Shown here: piece after piece, positions 1 to 11,175 of the stretch
Numbering within the stretch: the first letter of the stretch is position 1
Layout of the letters: the number at the start of each line of letters is the position of its first letter
DNA from: Citrobacter sp. On2M
GTDB lineage: Bacteria; Pseudomonadota; Gammaproteobacteria; Enterobacterales; Enterobacteriaceae
Length of the DNA stretch: 64,000 nt
Direction of reading: 5' to 3'
Assembly: GCF_018035235.1 (NCBI RefSeq)
Contig: NZ_WPCV01000003.1
Coordinates: 186,001 to 250,000 of the forward strand
Program-made: the position numbers and the translations under genes
Notes under the pieces: model-generated
Told to the model about the DNA's origin: nothing
Database searches by the model: none
What the model saw: only the letters and a program-made list of their open reading frames with translations

Positions 1-1
1 G

Positions 2-1369
2 CCGGAACCGATGGGCGGCGAGATTGTACGTGACAGCAACGGCAACCCGACCGGCATGCTGATTGCCAAACCCAACGCCATGATCCTCTATTCGACGCTG
101 GCAAAAGGACCAAAACTGCCGCTGGAAATGCAGGTTAACTCGACCCGCCAGTTTATGCGAGAGCTGAACCGTTTGGGACTGACCAGCGCCATTGACGCGG
201 GCGGTGGCTTCCAGAACTATCCGGAAGATTACGAGATAATTGAACAGTTACATGCCAACAAGCAGATGACGGTGCGTATTGCCTACAACCTGTTTACCCA
301 GCGTCCTAAGCAGGAGCTGGAAGACTTTGAACGCTGGACCGACATGCTCAAGCCTGGGCAGGGGACTGACTTTTACCGTGCCAATGGGGCAGGGGAAATG
401 CTGGTCTTCTCGGCTGCGGATTTTGAAGACTTCCTCCAGCCGCGCCCGGATCTGCCGGAGGGTATGGAAGATGAACTGGAGCGCGTGGTTCGTCACCTGG
501 TGGAGCACCGCTGGCCGTTCCGCCTGCATGCCACCTACGATGAATCCATCAGCCGTATGCTGGACGTGTTTGAGAAGGTAAATCGCGATATCCCGTTCAA
601 TGGCCTGCACTGGTTTTTCGATCACGCCGAAACGATTACTGAACGGAATATCGAGCGCGTTAAAGCGCTGGGTGGCGGGATTGCGGTTCAGCACCGAATG
701 GCATTCCAGGGGGAATACTTTGTCGATCGTTATGGCAAAGATGCGGTCAAACATACACCGCCAGTGGCAAAAATGCTGGCGGCTGAAGTTCCGGTCGGGC
801 TGGGAACTGACGCCACCCGCGTGGCCAGCTACAACCCGTGGACCGCGCTCTATTGGCTGGTTTCGGGTCGTACTGTTGGCGGAATGGCGATGTACGATGA
901 TAACAACCGCCTGCCGCGCGACGTGGCGCTGGAACTGTGGACGGCTGGCAGCGCCTGGTTCTCCAGCGAGCAGGGTAAGAAAGGGCGCATCGAGAAAGAT
1001 CAATTGGCCGACCTGGTGGTGCTGTCCAAAGACTACTTCAGCGTGCCGGAAGAAGAGATCAAAGGTATTGAGTCAGTGATGACCATTGTCGATGGCAACG
1101 TGGTGTATGCGGCCGGGCACTTCACCCCACTTGCACCGCCGGCCATCCCGGTTGTGCCGGACTGGTCGCCGGTAGTGAAGGTGCCGGGGCACTATCGCGC
1201 AGCGCCGCCTGGTGCGGCAAAAATTGGCGCCATAGTGCAGATGCACCAGTGCTGCGGTAGCTGCGGCGTACACGGTCATCAGCATGATATTGCGCGTCAA
1301 TCAGGCATTCCGGTGTCGGATGACCGGGCTTTCTGGGGCGCGCTTGGCTGTTCCTGTTTCGCGTTTTAA
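2..1369 (+). CDS. Amidohydrolase family 3 (YtcJ-like), 5' end outside window
   Basis: The frame is open to the left edge, so the N-terminus is missing and about 455 residues are visible. The sequence resembles metal-dependent amidohydrolases of the YtcJ/Amidohydro_3 type: a His-containing LHATYDES segment, HWFFDHAE, a GLGTDATRVASYNPW segment with the usual catalytic-site Asp, and a C-terminal ADLVVLSKDY strand followed by IVDGNVVYAAG, typical of the small beta domain that closes this fold. The first HxH metal motif would lie upstream of the window. The substrate cannot be told from sequence. The last 45 residues are unusual: a Cys/His-rich tail with CCGSC, HGHQH and CSC. The next gene on the same strand is queA, 7 kb away, so no operon partner is visible here. 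Confidence 0.8.
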   Translation, partial: PEPMGGEIVRDSNGNPTGMLIAKPNAMILYSTLAKGPKLPLEMQVNSTRQFMRELNRLGLTSAIDAGGGFQNYPEDYEIIEQLHANKQMTVRIAYNLFTQRPKQELEDFERWTDMLKPGQGTDFYRANGAGEMLVFSAADFEDFLQPRPDLPEGMEDELERVVRHLVEHRWPFRLHATYDESISRMLDVFEKVNRDIPFNGLHWFFDHAETITERNIERVKALGGGIAVQHRMAFQGEYFVDRYGKDAVKHTPPVAKMLAAEVPVGLGTDATRVASYNPWTALYWLVSGRTVGGMAMYDDNNRLPRDVALELWTAGSAWFSSEQGKKGRIEKDQLADLVVLSKDYFSVPEEEIKGIESVMTIVDGNVVYAAGHFTPLAPPAIPVVPDWSPVVKVPGHYRAAPPGAAKIGAIVQMHQCCGSCGVHGHQHDIARQSGIPVSDDRAFWGALGCSCFAF

Positions 1370-1533
1370 TCTCTCATTGCAGTCCCTGCCCAGGGGCTGT
1401 GCAGTGTGGTGCAAGCGTCTGTGACTCAGACTAATGCCGTCGTGCCAACGGCTGTAGAAGTGCTAACCGGTTAAACGTGTTATACAGAAGTAAGAAGCGG
1501 GGGATAAATTAAATAATCCGTAATAATTAATAA

Positions 1534-1695
1534 TCAGCGGTGAATCATATAAATTATCATCGAGCCTACCGAAACAATACCATAATAAAAAGCCCAGTTC
1601 CCATAGCCTAAACAAAGCGAAGTGATGGTGCAACTTATTGTGGCAAGTGTCAGTATGAAGAAAATGGCTTGCATCACTTTGTGATATCTAAACAT
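1534..1695 (-). CDS. Small two-helix membrane protein, 53 aa, unknown
   Basis: This 53-codon frame starts with ATG at 1695-1693, nine bases after an AGGAG ribosome site (cgtacAGGAGaaaatattt), and stops with TGA. The product begins MFRYHKVMQAIFF and has two hydrophobic segments, about residues 8-29 (with one Cys at 22) and 36-50, joined by GYGNWAFYYG. The C-terminus is short and basic (MIHR). It reads like a small inner-membrane protein. It lies downstream of the autotransporter gene on the same strand, separated from it by a strong hairpin at 1730-1764, so it is either expressed by read-through or has its own promoter. I do not recognise a family. Length, ribosome site and amphipathic layout argue that it is real; expression is unproven. 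Confidence 0.6.
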   Translation of the reverse strand: MFRYHKVMQAIFFILTLATISCTITSLCLGYGNWAFYYGIVSVGSMIIYMIHR

Positions 1696-1729
1696 AAATA
1701 TTTTCTCCTGTACGTCATTCTTGAAAAGA

Positions 1730-1768
1730 AATACTCGCCTCCCGATTTGAGGAGGGCGAGTATTTTTT
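1730..1768. terminator. Bidirectional intrinsic terminator after the autotransporter gene
   Basis: A perfect 10-bp stem, AATACTCGCC at 1730-1739 with GGCGAGTATT at 1755-1764, is extended inward by a few more pairs. A run of six T follows on the plus strand, and a weaker TCTTTT run on the minus strand. It sits just after the autotransporter stop codon. Confidence 0.75.
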
Positions 1769-1776
1769 AAATCACA

Positions 1777-4700
1777 TCAGAAGTTATAATTAAATACGGC
1801 CATTGCCCCCTGACCTGTCTGGTGTTCAGATGCGTCGAGGTTGTAGTTGATACCGAAACTTACATTTCCTTTCTGCGCCTTCACACCGAGTTGTCCTGAG
1901 AACGAAGTATCATCAACAATCGTTGAAGACAGTGTATCGGATGCGTTAATACCGTAGGTACGAATATGCGTTTTCGCGTTGGTGTCGCCAGTAACCGGAA
2001 TGACCGACAGATCGGCTTGCGGGCTAACTGCCCAGCCAGAATCAAGCGAGTATGTGGTGCTTAAACGCACGCCAACCGGGAATTGCCAGAGGTTCTGCTT
2101 CTGCTCAGCGGTATCAAACAGCTTCTCTCCGGACTGGGTAGTAGTATCAAAACGTTCAGTTTTGAGTTGTACATAGCGTACACCGGCGTGTGGAACGATA
2201 TCGATAGAGGACAGGTTGTACAGGTATTCACCCGTAATTCCCGCAGTCAGCATTTCGGAATCAATATCCGCTTTTAACTTACTGCCCATATCCACCCAAG
2301 CCGGAAGATTCTGCTCAACGTCATTACTGTTCCTGGACAATCCTAAATCAACGGTCACGCTGAAATTATTATTTGTCCAGTTTTCATAAAACGTTGCACC
2401 CCAAAAATCAACATCATTTTTGGTATATTGCAGATCTCCTTTGGACGATGATTTACCGGTTCCGGAATGGAATGCTAAACCGCTGCGCAAATTACCCAGA
2501 GAGGTTTGATGAGTGATATCTGCGCCAATCATTAAACCAAAGTAATTAACATTATTGCCGGTTTCCAGTGCGCCAGTTTTAAAACCACTGTTACTGTCGT
2601 GGCCATACAGTGTGCTGGCCCAGAAATTCAGACCTTCAGCTCCTGCGTCAGGTTGGAGTTTGCTGTTAAGCACTGAGTTACGATCGTTGATCGCTTTGGT
2701 GGCAGACAACCCTGTGGACAGGGTAGTGTTCTGCACACCTCCGGCCACAGCCAACTGCGCTGCACTGTTAATGGTTTTCACGATATCCTGCGTAGAGACG
2801 TAAGGATTATCTATCGCACGTGACAGGAAACGAACGCCGGCAGACTGACTTTGCGTGTCATTGATTCCCTGGCTCATCATAGTATCCAGCGTTTGCGTCA
2901 GTGCGACGCCAGGTAACGCGTCAGCAGAGGATTTAGCCTCCGTGGTGACCTGCAATTGTCCGCTGTCTACATCCCAGTGACGTGTTGCAGATAGCAGTCG
3001 GTTGGTCAGTAAATTTTCACCATTCCATCCCTTTTCCGATACACCTGTTTGAGTGGAATCATCGATAGGACCTGGTGAACCACCGTTAAAACCGTCGACA
3101 ATATAATAGGTCTGACTGGCTTTGGCGTCGGCAATGTAAAGGCTGGCGCTGTCGCTAACGTTGAGCGTTCCATTTTCAGCTGTGAGCGCATACTGCCCGC
3201 CGGCAATGGTTTTGCCATTCACCATTAACAGTGAATTATCGGCAAAAGTAGCCGTATTGGCATTTGCGCTGGGGGCTGAGGTCTGTGAACCATCCACAAC
3301 CAGACTACCATGGTCTTTATCCAGCAATTGCGGGGCATTAATGGCTAATGCGGCGGTAATCCCGTCAGCAGACCATTGCAGACCCGTTTTGGCAAACTGT
3401 GTTTCAGCCCACTCGGTCGTTGCCTCACCCAGGACCAGTAAGGCGTTTTGCCCGGCAGTGAGCTTGCCGTCAATTTTGTCATCGATAAATTGCAGCGCAG
3501 CTTTGGAAGCCTGACTGATGGTGCTATTGGTTTGCCATTGCGGATCAAGGAACAGAGATGCCCCGTTCAGGCTTACGTTCTGTGCGAGCAGATGTCCCGC
3601 AGCGCCCTGATCTGCGGTAGTGCCCACATTGATAGTCGTACCTGAGTCGGCGTTGAGTGCAGCGGTTTGCAATACACCATTGACCTGCATATTGGCGTCT
3701 TTCATATCAATTTTAGACGCTTGTAACGCCGCGCTGTCTGCAATGGTAATGGCGCTGTTTTTGTTTGCTAAAATTTCTCCGGAAACGCTGTATTTGCCAC
3801 CAGCGACCTGTAAATTCCCATTGTCCAGGTTTACGGTGGCATTCAACGAACCTGTGGCTCCGGACAGAGAAGCATGACCCAACTGCAATGTACCCTCTTT
3901 GACATTAACACTGACACTGGCGTCTTCCCCTGCGGAAACAAGGCTGGTGTTGTCTTTACCAGCTACATCACCGGTTAAGGTCAGCGTTTTGTTGCCTTTC
4001 ACAGTGACACTGGCGGTGTTGCTTTCACTGGCAGCCAACACAAGGTTTTTTACGCCAACACTGTTTGAGCTGCCGTCTTGATCTTCACTGTTTTTTTCAC
4101 CACCAATAACGATGTCGCTTTTTGTTGATTCGACAGTAACACCGGCAAGCACGGTGTTTTCACCCACAGCACCAACCGTGTCAAAATCTACACTACCAGC
4201 AGGACCAGTACCATCAGCAGACACCACGTTGCCCAGCATAATAAGTTTGGCATTGTCCACCAGACCATTAACAGATTTTACATAATCGAGGTTAAATAGC
4301 GCATCAGAGAGCGCTAATGTGCCATCGTTGAAAGATACCTGCTGGCCTGTGGTGTTCAGGCCGGTGGCAGAAGTATTAAGACCGTTACTACCCAGACCAT
4401 CAGTAAATATTTGCGCTGAGCTGGTTTGCAAAGTTCCATTATCGATGGTTAACGAAGCGTCGCTGCTCAAAGAGATATAATCTGCCTGTAGCGTGGAATT
4501 ACCTGCTACGGTGAGTGCGCCATTGCCCGTTATATTAACATCAGCAATGATGTGATTCCCCGTCAGATTGAGTGCTGACCCTACGTTTGTGTCATTCAGA
4601 CCATTGAGGATGGTACTTTTACCCAGCACGTTTAACACCGTAAAATCGACAAATTTACTGCCGTCTAATTCAGTGACTTCTTGGCCTAACTCAAGAGTGG

Positions 4701-5622
4701 AATTGGTTTTGTTGCCGGTGATTTTATTAACATTGCTGGTTGCAACATTATCGCCCAGAGACACCTGGGCTTGATTGCTCTTGCTGACGTTGATGTCGCC
4801 GAGTACTTTCGAGTTGTCATTAATACTGACAATACTTGTGCCCTTACCGGTGACAATATTACCGGTGAGTGTTGTTTGCTTTGTCAGTTCAATATTGACA
4901 TCTTCAGAATATCCGGCTTGTACAGAACCGAAAATGTTACTTTCAGAAGCAGTAATGTTAACGGAGTCAGATCCGCCGGTAAAAATACCTGCTTTCCAGG
5001 TTTCTGAGCCTAACTGACTGTTATCAATATCGACAATTACATCGCCTGTGTCACCGAGATCGACATAAATACCATATCCGCCATCACCATTTTGATTTGC
5101 CACCCAGTTTTTGTTCTTTGCCACCCCATTTTTAAGGGCATTATCATAGTTGGTATCCATCTGAGCGCCGTTAAGCTGAGCGTCCTTTAAGTTGATGGCT
5201 ATATTAGTGTCGGTGCCAGACCCTCCTGATTCGATAAAATCAACGGTGGCCTTGGTCAGATTGAGGGTAGACTGATTACCAGCAAGATCGGTTTTGCTAA
5301 AATTAATGTAGTATCCGCTCAGGTCAAGATCAGTAACATTTACTGTTCGACTTAGAAGGTCGTGATGTGGAGGGTTAAAATAGATATTACCTTTATTACT
5401 GGCGGAATCGAGAGAGGCTTCCTCCTGGGTGTTACTAAAGTTCCAGGCATAAATTCCTTTAACGGCAGTATCACCGGCGCCAGAGTTAGGCTCCAACAAA
5501 CTCCAGTTAAGCCCACTCACCATACCAGAGCCTTCATCAGAAGCTGTAGCAGTACCTGATATTGCGAGTAGTATAGAGACGACTAATATCTTTTTTGAGA
5601 AAGAAACGCTTTTTTGCGACAT
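1777..5622 (-). CDS. Autotransporter (type Va) with beta-helical passenger, 1281 aa
   Basis: The start at 5622 gives a clean Sec signal peptide (MSQKSVSFSKK, a hydrophobic core LVVSILLAI, cleavage near GTATA-SDEG) and has an AAGGAT ribosome site; a 23-codon upstream extension would bury the signal, so I rejected it. The passenger, about residues 29-1000, is rich in Thr, Ser, Asn, Gly and Val in short repeating strands (for example GNIVTG, GDINVS, TLTLTGDVAG), as expected of a right-handed beta-helix. I see no serine-protease motif, so an adhesin-like role is more likely than a SPATE protease. The last 260 or so residues match an autotransporter beta-barrel (LNFWASTLYGHDSNSG onward), ending in the terminal aromatic NYNF that the BAM complex recognises. 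The ligand is unknown. A LuxR-type regulator gene lies 130 bp upstream on the same strand. Confidence 0.85.
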   Translation of the reverse strand: MSQKSVSFSKKILVVSILLAISGTATASDEGSGMVSGLNWSLLEPNSGAGDTAVKGIYAWNFSNTQEEASLDSASNKGNIYFNPPHHDLLSRTVNVTDLDLSGYYINFSKTDLAGNQSTLNLTKATVDFIESGGSGTDTNIAINLKDAQLNGAQMDTNYDNALKNGVAKNKNWVANQNGDGGYGIYVDLGDTGDVIVDIDNSQLGSETWKAGIFTGGSDSVNITASESNIFGSVQAGYSEDVNIELTKQTTLTGNIVTGKGTSIVSINDNSKVLGDINVSKSNQAQVSLGDNVATSNVNKITGNKTNSTLELGQEVTELDGSKFVDFTVLNVLGKSTILNGLNDTNVGSALNLTGNHIIADVNITGNGALTVAGNSTLQADYISLSSDASLTIDNGTLQTSSAQIFTDGLGSNGLNTSATGLNTTGQQVSFNDGTLALSDALFNLDYVKSVNGLVDNAKLIMLGNVVSADGTGPAGSVDFDTVGAVGENTVLAGVTVESTKSDIVIGGEKNSEDQDGSSNSVGVKNLVLAASESNTASVTVKGNKTLTLTGDVAGKDNTSLVSAGEDASVSVNVKEGTLQLGHASLSGATGSLNATVNLDNGNLQVAGGKYSVSGEILANKNSAITIADSAALQASKIDMKDANMQVNGVLQTAALNADSGTTINVGTTADQGAAGHLLAQNVSLNGASLFLDPQWQTNSTISQASKAALQFIDDKIDGKLTAGQNALLVLGEATTEWAETQFAKTGLQWSADGITAALAINAPQLLDKDHGSLVVDGSQTSAPSANANTATFADNSLLMVNGKTIAGGQYALTAENGTLNVSDSASLYIADAKASQTYYIVDGFNGGSPGPIDDSTQTGVSEKGWNGENLLTNRLLSATRHWDVDSGQLQVTTEAKSSADALPGVALTQTLDTMMSQGINDTQSQSAGVRFLSRAIDNPYVSTQDIVKTINSAAQLAVAGGVQNTTLSTGLSATKAINDRNSVLNSKLQPDAGAEGLNFWASTLYGHDSNSGFKTGALETGNNVNYFGLMIGADITHQTSLGNLRSGLAFHSGTGKSSSKGDLQYTKNDVDFWGATFYENWTNNNFSVTVDLGLSRNSNDVEQNLPAWVDMGSKLKADIDSEMLTAGITGEYLYNLSSIDIVPHAGVRYVQLKTERFDTTTQSGEKLFDTAEQKQNLWQFPVGVRLSTTYSLDSGWAVSPQADLSVIPVTGDTNAKTHIRTYGINASDTLSSTIVDDTSFSGQLGVKAQKGNVSFGINYNLDASEHQTGQGAMAVFNYNF

Positions 5623-5752
5623 AAATAAATCCTTATATTTGCTAACACATGGCACTTCTATAAAATAGGGGTGAAACAATAGAAACCGCATCGTGATTGA
5701 TAGCGATTTTTTATTTTGGAATTTAAATGAGCTCTATATACGCGACATACTA

Positions 5753-6478
5753 TTATTTATGCGCGGCTTTCTTGTCGGGTTTTTTCCAGTTTGTTGGTCC
5801 TGCATTTACCGTCAGTGAGTGAATGAAATCTCTGCTGCAATGGCGTATACCTAAAGCTTGCATCATCATCCAGCGATAGTGGTACATCACTTTTTCACTT
5901 CTTTTCAATTGTTTTGCAGTTTCCCGAAGTGAAATGCCTCTGGCTAACCAATCCAGCGTAATTGTTCGTGTGCGTGATGAAGGTATCACTTCTGATAACC
6001 TTCTTCTGATCCACCTTTCAAGTGAACCTAATACCACCTGCGGAGGAACGCTTGCACAAAAAACTCTGAGCCGAGGATATGCAGCTGAGAATATTGGTGA
6101 CGTAAGATGCTCAGCAATGCCTATATTGGGATATCCAGATATTAAAGCATCATATTCCTTTAGCAATATCCCACCAAAATACTCAGCAACCATACGATCT
6201 GAGTAGAGAAAATAATGCTGAGTACAAATCATTTGTGCTTGAGGAAAACTTTTACGGAGAGCCAGGATTAATGCCACATATCTTCCTGGTGGGACATCCA
6301 GGATGATTATATGTGGTGGCGGTCCGGTATATTCGCACAACTCACTGATGGTGAGTTGTGGCAATGAAATATAGTTATCAGGAGTTTTTTTACCGCTGAT
6401 TAAATTTTGTAATGCAGCCGCATGCGTCCAGTCTGCGGAATAAATAAAAAACCGCGTGCATTTATCTTTACTGCTCAT
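5753..6478 (-). CDS. LuxR-type (RcsA/BglJ-like) transcriptional regulator, 241 aa
   Basis: The C-terminal part, about residues 168-216, reads as a GerE/LuxR helix-turn-helix: TLDWLARGISLRETAKQL followed by a recognition helix and QALGIRHC. The N-terminal 150 residues look like a degenerate receiver-like domain (HIIILDVPPGRYVALILALRK) without a recognisable phospho-acceptor arrangement. This layout is typical of RcsA, BglJ and fimbrial regulators of enterobacteria, which often act with RcsB. The start has a GGGAGAG ribosome site 6 bp upstream. The gene is co-directional with and just upstream of the autotransporter gene, so it probably controls it. The C-terminal end (KKPDKKAAHK) is basic. It is AT-richer than the core genes, suggesting later acquisition. 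The target is an inference. Confidence 0.75.
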   Translation of the reverse strand: MSSKDKCTRFFIYSADWTHAAALQNLISGKKTPDNYISLPQLTISELCEYTGPPPHIIILDVPPGRYVALILALRKSFPQAQMICTQHYFLYSDRMVAEYFGGILLKEYDALISGYPNIGIAEHLTSPIFSAAYPRLRVFCASVPPQVVLGSLERWIRRRLSEVIPSSRTRTITLDWLARGISLRETAKQLKRSEKVMYHYRWMMMQALGIRHCSRDFIHSLTVNAGPTNWKKPDKKAAHK

Positions 6479-7056
6479 GCATATCTCTCCCTAATCTGCA
6501 AGAAAAACACTGTTAACAATGTGGTTTCCTGGAGAAATCCTAATCTGCTGATAAATTGATGTGTAATGATTAAAATCGATCGATAAGATCTGTTTTTTTA
6601 ATTGAATTTGTAGAATGATAAGTAAAAAGTGTTAATATTTGTTGGAATAATTAGCACAGTTAATAAATTTATAACTTATTTATAAGCGCTATGATTAACA
6701 TGGGTTTTTTATAGCGTGCTATTTTGAAAAGAAAGAGGAATGCCTTATATAACAATGGGATAAGAATTAAAATGCAATGTGTGTGGCGGCATTATTCAGA
6801 TGTGAAGACATTAAATATATTTATTGCATGTTGGTTAAATTTAGCGAGTTCACTCTTCCTTTATTGCTCTTTGTCTTAAAAATTCAGATATCATCTTAAA
6901 ATTGTTAGGAAAATTCTTAGAGAAAAATATGTTGATGCGTTAAGGATGTTTATCCAGAGATAGGACAAAAAAACGGTTATGACGTCATTTACTTACTTCA
7001 AAATGAGCGGAGAGGTATAAGGAGAAAGGGATGACTGGAGACTAATAACCAGATGT
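6479..7056. other. AT-rich gene-free region upstream of the LuxR-type regulator
   Basis: About 580 bp that are strongly AT-rich. I found no frame longer than about 35 codons with a usable ribosome site on either strand. The region should hold the promoter of the regulator gene and possibly H-NS binding tracts, but no convincing -35/-10 pair stands out. Short imperfect symmetry occurs near 6507-6523 (CACTGTTAACAATGTG). Confidence 0.6.
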
Positions 7057-7081
7057 AAAAAAGGCCCGCATTTGCGGGCCT
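7057..7081 (-). terminator. Intrinsic terminator of tsaA
   Basis: The stem GGCCCGC (7063-7069) pairs with GCGGGCC (7074-7080) across a four-base loop. It is followed, in the minus-strand direction, by six T (the A run at 7057-7062). Confidence 0.85.
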
Positions 7082-7098
7082 CTTACGATTCATGCCAT

Positions 7099-7701
7099 TT
7101 ACAGGCTGGAAACGTTCTCGGTCAGGTATTTTGCTACGCCGTCCGGAGACGCGTTCATACCTTCTTTACCTTTTTCCCACTGTGCCGGACATACGTCGCC
7201 GTGCTCTTCGTGGAACTGCAGCGCGTCAACCATGCGCAGCATTTCGTCGATGTTACGACCCAGCGGCAGATCGTTAACCACCTGGTGGCGAACAACGCCG
7301 TTAGCGTCGATCAGGAAAGAACCGCGCAGAGCAACACCTGCTTCAGGATGCTCAATGCCGTAGGCTTTCTGGATTTCGCGTTTGATGTCAGCAACCATTG
7401 CGTATTTCACTTCACCAATGCCGCCTTTTTCGACAGGGGTGTTACGCCATGCGTTGTGGACAAATTCAGAGTCGAAGGAAACGCCAACAACTTCAACGCC
7501 GCGCTTCTGGAATTCTTCGTAACGTTTGTCGAATGCGATCAGTTCAGACGGGCAAACGAAGGTGAAGTCCATCGGCCAGAAGAACAGAACGGTAGTTTTA
7601 CCGTTGGTATGCTGCTTGAAGTTGAAGTTTTCAACGATCTCACCGCTACCCAGTACCGCAGCTGCTGTGAAATCCGGAGCCTGACGAGTTACCAGTACCA
7701 T
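7099..7701 (-). CDS. tsaA: Typical 2-Cys peroxiredoxin (AhpC/TSA family), 200 aa
   Basis: This thiol peroxidase reduces hydrogen peroxide and organic or peroxynitrite hydroperoxides in the cytosol. The peroxidatic cysteine is Cys50 in DFTFVCPSEL and the resolving cysteine is Cys171 in HGDVCPAQW, the standard spacing of typical 2-Cys enzymes of about 200 residues. The start at 7701 has an AGGAG ribosome site 7 bp upstream; a longer frame to 7791 lacks one. No reductase gene is adjacent, so electrons must come from a thioredoxin- or AhpF-like partner elsewhere. From recalled knowledge, Salmonella has a homologue called TsaA beside acpH while E. coli K-12 lacks it here. It has its own terminator and is probably monocistronic. 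Confidence 0.9.
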   Translation of the reverse strand: MVLVTRQAPDFTAAAVLGSGEIVENFNFKQHTNGKTTVLFFWPMDFTFVCPSELIAFDKRYEEFQKRGVEVVGVSFDSEFVHNAWRNTPVEKGGIGEVKYAMVADIKREIQKAYGIEHPEAGVALRGSFLIDANGVVRHQVVNDLPLGRNIDEMLRMVDALQFHEEHGDVCPAQWEKGKEGMNASPDGVAKYLTENVSSL

Positions 7702-7824
7702 ATAATTCTCCTGCAATGTTAAGGGGTTTTTGGAACGCAACGCGGGCCAGTATAGAGAGTGTTCGGGAATAAGACAAAGAGGCGCTGGCAATCAATGAGA
7801 CAGGTTTTGTCTATCAATCTTTTG

Positions 7825-7850
7825 CCGGATAGCGGCTGCTGCTTATCCGG
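7825..7850. repeat. REP-like palindrome between tsaA and acpH
   Basis: CCGGATA at 7825-7831 pairs with TATCCGG at 7844-7850, the classic REP stem sequence. It lies in the gap between the 3' end of acpH and the start of tsaA. Confidence 0.6.
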
Positions 7851-7869
7851 TGCATGATGCGGGCTATAA

Positions 7870-8451
7870 TCAAAGGGATTTACGTCGCGCCTGTCCCATC
7901 ATTTGGGGATAAAACTGCCAGAAACGTTCTTCTAACGCATCGTAGTGCGTATCGAGGTCATACCATGAGTCGCGCAGGGCATCGAGCCGCGGGCGGCGGC
8001 TGGCCATGCCGTTCAGGACGTTCTGGATAAAATCCATATTCCGATAGCGCTCGAGCCATTTCTCCGACCAGATGTAGTTGTTCAGATTGATAAAGCGCGG
8101 CGGCGATTCCGGTAAAATAGGGGTCACCTGGGCGCGGGCATAGCGTACAAAGTCCGTCAGCGGGAAGTCGGGGGAGATTTCCGACCAATGGCGCGACAGA
8201 AAATGATCCCACATGACGTCCAGCGTAATCGGTGCGACGCGGCGCGTTTCGCTGCGAAACCACTCTTTGGCTTCACGCACCTGTGGCAGGTTATCGGTCA
8301 TCACGTCGATACGACGGTGCATAAAGATGCCCTCCACCACGTCGGGCGAATAGTGCGTTTGGGGATTACCCCGGACAAAATCCGCCAGTAGATTACCGGA
8401 AAGCGAGCTGTCGGCGAGGTGAGCCAGATGCAAATGTGCAAGAAAATTCAT
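7870..8451 (-). CDS. acpH: Acyl carrier protein phosphodiesterase AcpH
   Basis: It hydrolyses holo-ACP to apo-ACP and 4'-phosphopantetheine, recycling the prosthetic group. The 193-aa product matches the family length and begins [20 protein letters not shown], with conserved D24 in LLADFVRGN and H/D residues in GIFMHRRID and [13 protein letters not shown] that suit a metal-dependent hydrolase of the HD-like fold. It is divergent from queA, with 90 bp between the two start codons, as in E. coli (yajB). The C-terminal half is rich in aromatic and basic residues. Nothing unusual is seen. Confidence 0.93.
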   Translation of the reverse strand: MNFLAHLHLAHLADSSLSGNLLADFVRGNPQTHYSPDVVEGIFMHRRIDVMTDNLPQVREAKEWFRSETRRVAPITLDVMWDHFLSRHWSEISPDFPLTDFVRYARAQVTPILPESPPRFINLNNYIWSEKWLERYRNMDFIQNVLNGMASRRPRLDALRDSWYDLDTHYDALEERFWQFYPQMMGQARRKSL

Positions 8452-8541
8452 AGTTAAATGTTTATCCAGAGGGGTAAAGGTTGCAGGGAGAACGCCCCGG
8501 CACTAGACTACCCGCCTCTTATTTTAGTCTGAGTCAGTGTC

Positions 8542-10793
<2,252 letters not shown>

Positions 10794-10815
10794 TTTTAAT
10801 AATGAGGGAATTTGA

Positions 10816-11148
10816 ATGAGCTTTTTTATTTCTGATGCGGTAGCGGCAACAGGTGCTCCGGCGCAGGGCAGCCCGATGTCTCTGATTCTGATGCTGGTGG
10901 TGTTTGGTCTGATTTTCTATTTCATGATCCTGCGCCCGCAGCAAAAGCGTACCAAAGAACACAAAAATCTGATGAACTCCATTGCGAAAGGCGATGAAGT
11001 GCTGACGAACGGTGGTCTGGTGGGTCGCGTGACCAAAGTAGCAGAATCCGGCTACATCGCTATCGCGCTGAACGACACCACTGAAGTGGTTATTAAACGT
11101 GATTTCGTAGCTGCCGTTCTGCCGAAAGGCACCATGAAGGCGCTGTAA
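10816..11148 (+). CDS. yajC: Sec translocon accessory subunit YajC
   Basis: A single-pass inner-membrane protein of 110 aa that associates with SecD, SecF and YidC. It has one transmembrane helix at about residues 20-40 (LILMLVVFGLIFYFMILRP), followed by the conserved basic RPQQKRTKEH stretch and a small cytoplasmic domain (GDEVLTNGGLVGRVTKV). It follows tgt by 22 bp and precedes secD by 27 bp, so the three are co-transcribed. The ribosome site is GAGGGA. Confidence 0.96.
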   Translation: MSFFISDAVAATGAPAQGSPMSLILMLVVFGLIFYFMILRPQQKRTKEHKNLMNSIAKGDEVLTNGGLVGRVTKVAESGYIAIALNDTTEVVIKRDFVAAVLPKGTMKAL

Positions 11149-11175
11149 TTTATTGTTTTCCCAAAGGGAACTGCC

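Noticed and set aside
248-1003. Long antisense frame (251 codons) opposite the amidohydrolase gene
   Set aside because: It runs fully inside a convincing gene, has no recognisable domain and no ribosome site; a codon-bias shadow.
5623-5691. Upstream start for the autotransporter
   Set aside because: It would place 23 residues before a normal Sec signal peptide; the internal ATG has a good ribosome site.
6772-6876. 34-codon frame (MQCVWRHYSD...) in the AT-rich gap
   Set aside because: No ribosome site and no sensible composition.
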